Below are positions 60,616 to 64,000 of a stretch of 64,000 nt of DNA, piece by piece (position 1 is the first letter of the stretch; each line of letters opens with the position of its first letter). Location of the stretch: contig NZ_JAGGPU010000023.1 of NCBI RefSeq assembly GCF_018613605.1, positions 62,001-126,000 of the forward strand, read 5' to 3'. Position numbers and translations under genes: made by a program. The DNA is from Pedobacter sp. ISL-64. GTDB lineage: Bacteria; Bacteroidota; Bacteroidia; Sphingobacteriales; Sphingobacteriaceae. Below the pieces are notes generated by a model. The model made no database searches. It was not told where the DNA came from and saw only the letters and a program-made list of their open reading frames with translations.

Positions 60616-62541
60616 ATGATGGAATTTAAGTTAATTAACCTTTTACCTGAAAATTGGCTGCATGCCCTTGGAGCTACACTGTTCCACTCATTATGGCTTG
60701 GGGTAATATTGGCCTTGCTTGCTGGTGTTGTTATGTTTACTACCCGAAAAGCAAGTGCGGCAATGCGCTATAACCTGCTCACCATATGTTTAGCGTTGTT
60801 TGTTGTGGCCATATTTTTCACCTTTTACAAGGAACTGCAAAAGCCTATAGGTTCTATAGCTGATCAGGTGGTGATTAATCTTCCTGGTGGAGCTACAGAT
60901 GAGCCTGTAATTGCAAACGTTCAGCATGATATGTATTCGGGACTGAACAAAATTCTTTCTTTATGGAATGCCTATGCATATCAGATTGTACTGATCTGGT
61001 TTTTAATTATATGCGGAAAAAGTATTCAGTTAGTGGTAGGTTTAAATGGTGTATATCATTTGCGTAAACATAAAACTTATGCTGCAGGTAAACAGTGGGA
61101 TGAAAAGTTAGCTATGCTGGCCGAAAAATTAGGTTTAAGTCAGTCCGTTAAAATTATGCAATCGGGCATTGCACAGGCGCCAATGGTTGTGGGGCATTTT
61201 AAACCCTTAATTCTGATCCCATTGGGTTTGCTTACCGGCCTGTCAAATGCAGAGGCTGAGGCTATTCTTTCTCACGAACTGGCTCACATTAAACGCAAAG
61301 ATTACCTGGTAAACCTATTACAAAGTTTTATCGAAATCGTTTTCTTCTTTAACCCAGCGGTACTTTGGGTATCACAATTAATAAAAACAGAACGCGAACA
61401 TTGCTGTGATGATTTGGCCATTGCCTGTGTAAGCGATCGAAAAAACTACGTTCAGGCCCTTATATTCTGTCAGGAGTTTAAGCAGCGTGCACCTGCTTAT
61501 ACCATGGCGATAACGGGTAAGAAAGGTAGCCTGCTGCACAGAGCAAGCAGGATGTTATTCAACACCAACTCAACTTTAAACAAAATGGAAAAGACAATAT
61601 TAACCATCGCCCTGGTATCGGTTGTGGTTTGCAGTGCTGCGTTCAAGAGCGTGGGCAATGCAAAAACAGTTACCAGCAAAACCATATCAACATCAATATT
61701 GGTTCAACAAGACACCACTAAGAAATCTAAACCGGCTGACGAAAAATCTGCAGATCAGTTAGAAAAAGAGATCAATGCAAGGATGGACCGTCAGTTGAAA
61801 AAGTTAAACGAAAAGGAAAAACTGAAAAAAAGTGAAACAGATGAGGATGTAAGGGCAAGGAGTGTATATGAGAAAGCCAGAAAAGAGGATATGCGACAGG
61901 CAGAAGAAGATGCAAAACAAGCTGTTCGTGATGCTAAACAGGCCGAATCAGATCGGCTACAGGCTATTGCAGATGTTAAAATAGCAGAAGCCGACGGTAA
62001 ACTGACCGAATCAGATCGGAAACAGGCCATTGCAGATGCTAAAATAGCAGAAGCTGACGCAAAACAAGCCATTGCTTATGCTAAAAAGGCAGCCACAGAT
62101 GCAAAGGAATATGCTAGATGGGCAAAAGAATATAAGCAGGGTGAAGGTTATCAGGTACCTCCCCGTGCACCACGCCCACCCAGAGCACCACGTGCTGTAC
62201 CCGCTACCCCTGCAACTCCGGCCACACCTCCAACTCCGCCTATGCCACCAGTTTATAATGAAAGAACAGGCAGCAGAACCAGTACACAACGTACGGTTAC
62301 GTCGAAAACGGTAACCGACGGAGATGGACATGATTATACCGACGCAATCAATAAACAGTTGATGAAAGACGGTATTATTACCAGTACCAATAAATTGTCG
62401 TATAAACTCAATAAAGACGATTTAATTGTAAATGGCGTAAAACAAAATGCTGATGTACAGAAAAAGTACAAACAGCAGTTTTTGAAAAACGATAAGCATT
62501 CGTTGATGTATAATTTTCTGATCGAAAACCATAAAAACTAA
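60616..62541 (+). CDS. BlaR1-like M56 metallopeptidase
   Basis: A 641-residue membrane zinc peptidase. Several N-terminal helices (for example LGATLFHSLWLGVILALLAG and YQIVLIWFLIICGKSIQLVV) flank the cytosolic protease loop with H220-E-L-A-H224 in LSHELAHIKRKDYL. A further helix (ILTIALVSVVVCSAAF) follows at ~330. The C-terminal extracytoplasmic part is not a penicillin-binding sensor: it is a long Ala/Lys/Glu/Asp-rich coiled coil with a 21-residue repeat, then a Pro-rich stretch and a small end domain. Signals other than beta-lactams are therefore likely. Forms an operon with the BlaI gene and the downstream receptor-like gene. Confidence 0.9.
   Translation: MMEFKLINLLPENWLHALGATLFHSLWLGVILALLAGVVMFTTRKASAAMRYNLLTICLALFVVAIFFTFYKELQKPIGSIADQVVINLPGGATDEPVIANVQHDMYSGLNKILSLWNAYAYQIVLIWFLIICGKSIQLVVGLNGVYHLRKHKTYAAGKQWDEKLAMLAEKLGLSQSVKIMQSGIAQAPMVVGHFKPLILIPLGLLTGLSNAEAEAILSHELAHIKRKDYLVNLLQSFIEIVFFFNPAVLWVSQLIKTEREHCCDDLAIACVSDRKNYVQALIFCQEFKQRAPAYTMAITGKKGSLLHRASRMLFNTNSTLNKMEKTILTIALVSVVVCSAAFKSVGNAKTVTSKTISTSILVQQDTTKKSKPADEKSADQLEKEINARMDRQLKKLNEKEKLKKSETDEDVRARSVYEKARKEDMRQAEEDAKQAVRDAKQAESDRLQAIADVKIAEADGKLTESDRKQAIADAKIAEADAKQAIAYAKKAATDAKEYARWAKEYKQGEGYQVPPRAPRPPRAPRAVPATPATPATPPTPPMPPVYNERTGSRTSTQRTVTSKTVTDGDGHDYTDAINKQLMKDGIITSTNKLSYKLNKDDLIVNGVKQNADVQKKYKQQFLKNDKHSLMYNFLIENHKN
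61945..62070 (+). repeat. 63-bp tandem repeat inside the M56 gene
   Basis: Two copies (61945-62007 and 62008-62070) encoding ESDRLQAIADVKIAEADGKL+T and ESDRKQAIADAKIAEADAKQ+A. The period of 21 residues equals three heptads of the coiled coil. Confidence 0.85.
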
Positions 62542-62570
62542 GTTCTAAAAACGCTAATCCAATTCACATC

Positions 62571-64000
62571 ATGAAATTTAAGCTCATGGCTTTTTTAGCC
62601 GTATGGATGAATATTGCCTTTACTTTTGCTCAAGCCCAAACTCCTCAGTCCAGAATTTACGGTCGTGTATTGGATGCCGATGGAAAAAATATAGAATTTG
62701 CCACAGCTGCACTGCTTAAAGATTCGGTGTTGGTTAAAACAACCTTCACCGAAAAGGATGGATTGTTTAGTTTCGATAAGCTCAGCTATGGAAAATACCT
62801 CATCAAGGTATCGGTTGTAGGTTCGCCTATCTATCAAACCGATACCTTGGTTTTAACCGCCAATCGGGCTGTTATCAATTTGGCCGACATCAACATTAAA
62901 GCTGGAGCAACCAATTTAAAAGAGGTGAATATTTCGGGTCAGAAAGCTTTTGTAGAGCGGAAAATAGACCGTACTGTTGTCAATGTTGATGCTTTGATCT
63001 CCAATGCGGGTACAACAGCAATGGATGTGCTGAGTAAATCGCCCGGGGTAAATGTAGATCAGAATGGGGTAATCTCGCTCAAAGGCAAGAGTGGGGTGGC
63101 TATTTTCATTGATGATAAACCAACCTATTTATCGGGTGCCGACCTGGATAATTACCTGCGTTCGCTGCCTTCCTCCTCGCTTGATCAAATTGAGCTGATG
63201 ACCAATCCGCCTGCTAAATATGACGCTGCGGGAAATGGAGGGGTAATTAATATCAAAACCAAGAAAACCAAAATCGCTGGGTTTAATGGAGGGATTAACC
63301 TGAGCTTAAATCAAGGCGAATTAAGTCGCTCGAACAACAGTTTCAACTTTAATTACCGCAAGGATAAAATCAATGTTTTTGGTAATCTGAGTTATAATCT
63401 GAACAATAGTTTTACTGATCTTGATCTGAACCGGAAATATAAAAATGATGATGGTAGTGCCAAATCCTACTTTAATCAGAATTCTTATTTCCGCAGGCAT
63501 GGCAATACTTTTAATTTGAAGACAGGGCTTGATTATTATGCATCAGACCGCACAACCTGGGGCGTGGTACTTACAGGAATGAACCGGATTTCTAAACAGG
63601 TAAACAACAATACCAGTAATTTATCCAATGCTTCGATGCAATTGGATTCGGTCATCAGGGCTGAAAATATCGATCAGATCAAATATCAAAATGCAGGCGT
63701 AAATTTAAATTACAGGCACAAATTTAAGCAGGCAGGACGAGAATTGACCTTTGATGCCGATTATCTGCTTTACCGAAATCAAACCGATCAAACTTACTAC
63801 AACTTCAGTTACCTGCCCAGTGGAGCCTTAAAATACCAGGATATTTTAACAGGTAACCTGCCTTCAAATATTGACATCTATACCGCTAAAGCTGATTATT
63901 CGCATCCACTGGAAAATAAGTGGAAGCTTGATGCGGGCGTTAAAACCGCTTATACCAAAACCGATAACATTGCCGATTACTTTAATACCGCAAACGGGAA
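62571..64000 (+). CDS. Outer-membrane beta-barrel/TonB-receptor-type protein, truncated by the window edge
   Basis: An open frame from the ATG at 62571 to the last base, at least 476 residues with no stop. Signal peptide (AFLAVWMNIAFTFAQAQ), carboxypeptidase-regulatory-like domain (~25-120: RIYGRVLDADGKNIEFATAA), plug-like domain (VERKIDRTVVNVDALISNAG, LSKSPGVNVDQNGVISLKGK, NPPAKYDAAGNGGVINIKTK) and the first barrel strands. Same family as the 30091-32547 protein. It starts 29 bp after the M56 stop, consistent with the BlaI/M56/TonB-receptor operon layout found in Bacteroidota. The C-terminus is outside the window. Confidence 0.85.
   Translation, partial: MKFKLMAFLAVWMNIAFTFAQAQTPQSRIYGRVLDADGKNIEFATAALLKDSVLVKTTFTEKDGLFSFDKLSYGKYLIKVSVVGSPIYQTDTLVLTANRAVINLADINIKAGATNLKEVNISGQKAFVERKIDRTVVNVDALISNAGTTAMDVLSKSPGVNVDQNGVISLKGKSGVAIFIDDKPTYLSGADLDNYLRSLPSSSLDQIELMTNPPAKYDAAGNGGVINIKTKKTKIAGFNGGINLSLNQGELSRSNNSFNFNYRKDKINVFGNLSYNLNNSFTDLDLNRKYKNDDGSAKSYFNQNSYFRRHGNTFNLKTGLDYYASDRTTWGVVLTGMNRISKQVNNNTSNLSNASMQLDSVIRAENIDQIKYQNAGVNLNYRHKFKQAGRELTFDADYLLYRNQTDQTYYNFSYLPSGALKYQDILTGNLPSNIDIYTAKADYSHPLENKWKLDAGVKTAYTKTDNIADYFNTANG

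Overview
The window looks like chromosome from a Bacteroidota member of the Sphingobacteriaceae, most like Pedobacter. The evidence is several SusC/SusD outer-membrane pairs, a FecR-plus-STN remnant, OMP_b-brl-type TonB receptors, a BlaI/M56/TonB-receptor operon, AT-rich spacers, weak Shine-Dalgarno signals and at least one textbook Bacteroidota promoter (TTTG-N19-TANNTTTG). No tRNA, rRNA, CRISPR array, transposase or integrase was recognised.

Layout. 0-4.6 kb: a broken gene at the left edge, a minus-strand operon (cysteine synthase, DsbD-alpha-like protein, DsbD beta/gamma-like protein), a divergent Lrp/AsnC regulator and a cupin remnant. 4.7-8.9 kb: a DUF2807 protein, then a decayed Sus-type polysaccharide locus (broken FecR, SusC cut after its STN domain, intact GH16 lipoprotein) and another broken gene. 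9.0-19.3 kb: the most unusual part, a tightly packed plus-strand cluster of Ser/Thr kinase, FHA-like protein, 32-residue membrane peptide, PP2C phosphatase, a 1367-residue RodA/FtsW (SEDS) fused to a class B penicillin-binding protein, FHA protein and second Ser/Thr kinase. Its FHA/PP2C/RodA/PbpA/kinase content matches the actinobacterial fhaA-fhaB-pstP-rodA-pbpA-pknA-pknB operon, but with SEDS and PBP in one chain and no PASTA domains. A 20-bp direct repeat brackets the cluster.

19.6-32.5 kb: catalase-peroxidase KatG, a long repeat-bearing spacer, a SusC/SusD pair, a phosphomannose-isomerase-like cupin, a fatty-acid desaturase and an outer-membrane beta-barrel receptor. 32.9-41.8 kb: a second SusC/SusD pair, an S9 prolyl-oligopeptidase and an orphan peptide-binding ABC lipoprotein, which together suggest peptide scavenging, then a protein resembling only the C-terminal lobe of a BtuF-type binding protein. 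42-49.4 kb: an NtrC-like sigma-54 activator, a PIG-L/LmbE deacetylase coupled through a 34-residue membrane peptide to a sodium:solute symporter, a methyltransferase and a DUF2911 protein.

49.8-56.4 kb: a GH92 alpha-mannosidase-like enzyme, a small conserved-looking protein, a Nudix hydrolase, an AlkD-like HEAT protein, a beta-hydroxyacid dehydrogenase and an AAA-DUF4143 ATPase whose start lies in a 40-bp tandem repeat. 56.6-59.9 kb: a degenerate Crp-like protein, a pseudo-receiver/Crp-Fnr fusion with FNR-type palindromes far upstream, and a membrane protein. 60.2-64 kb: BlaI repressor, BlaR1-like M56 peptidase and a TonB-receptor-type protein running off the right edge.

Compared with its flanks, about 6.7-19.3 kb is visibly richer in G and C by eye (not computed), so the GH16 gene and the kinase cluster may be acquired DNA.
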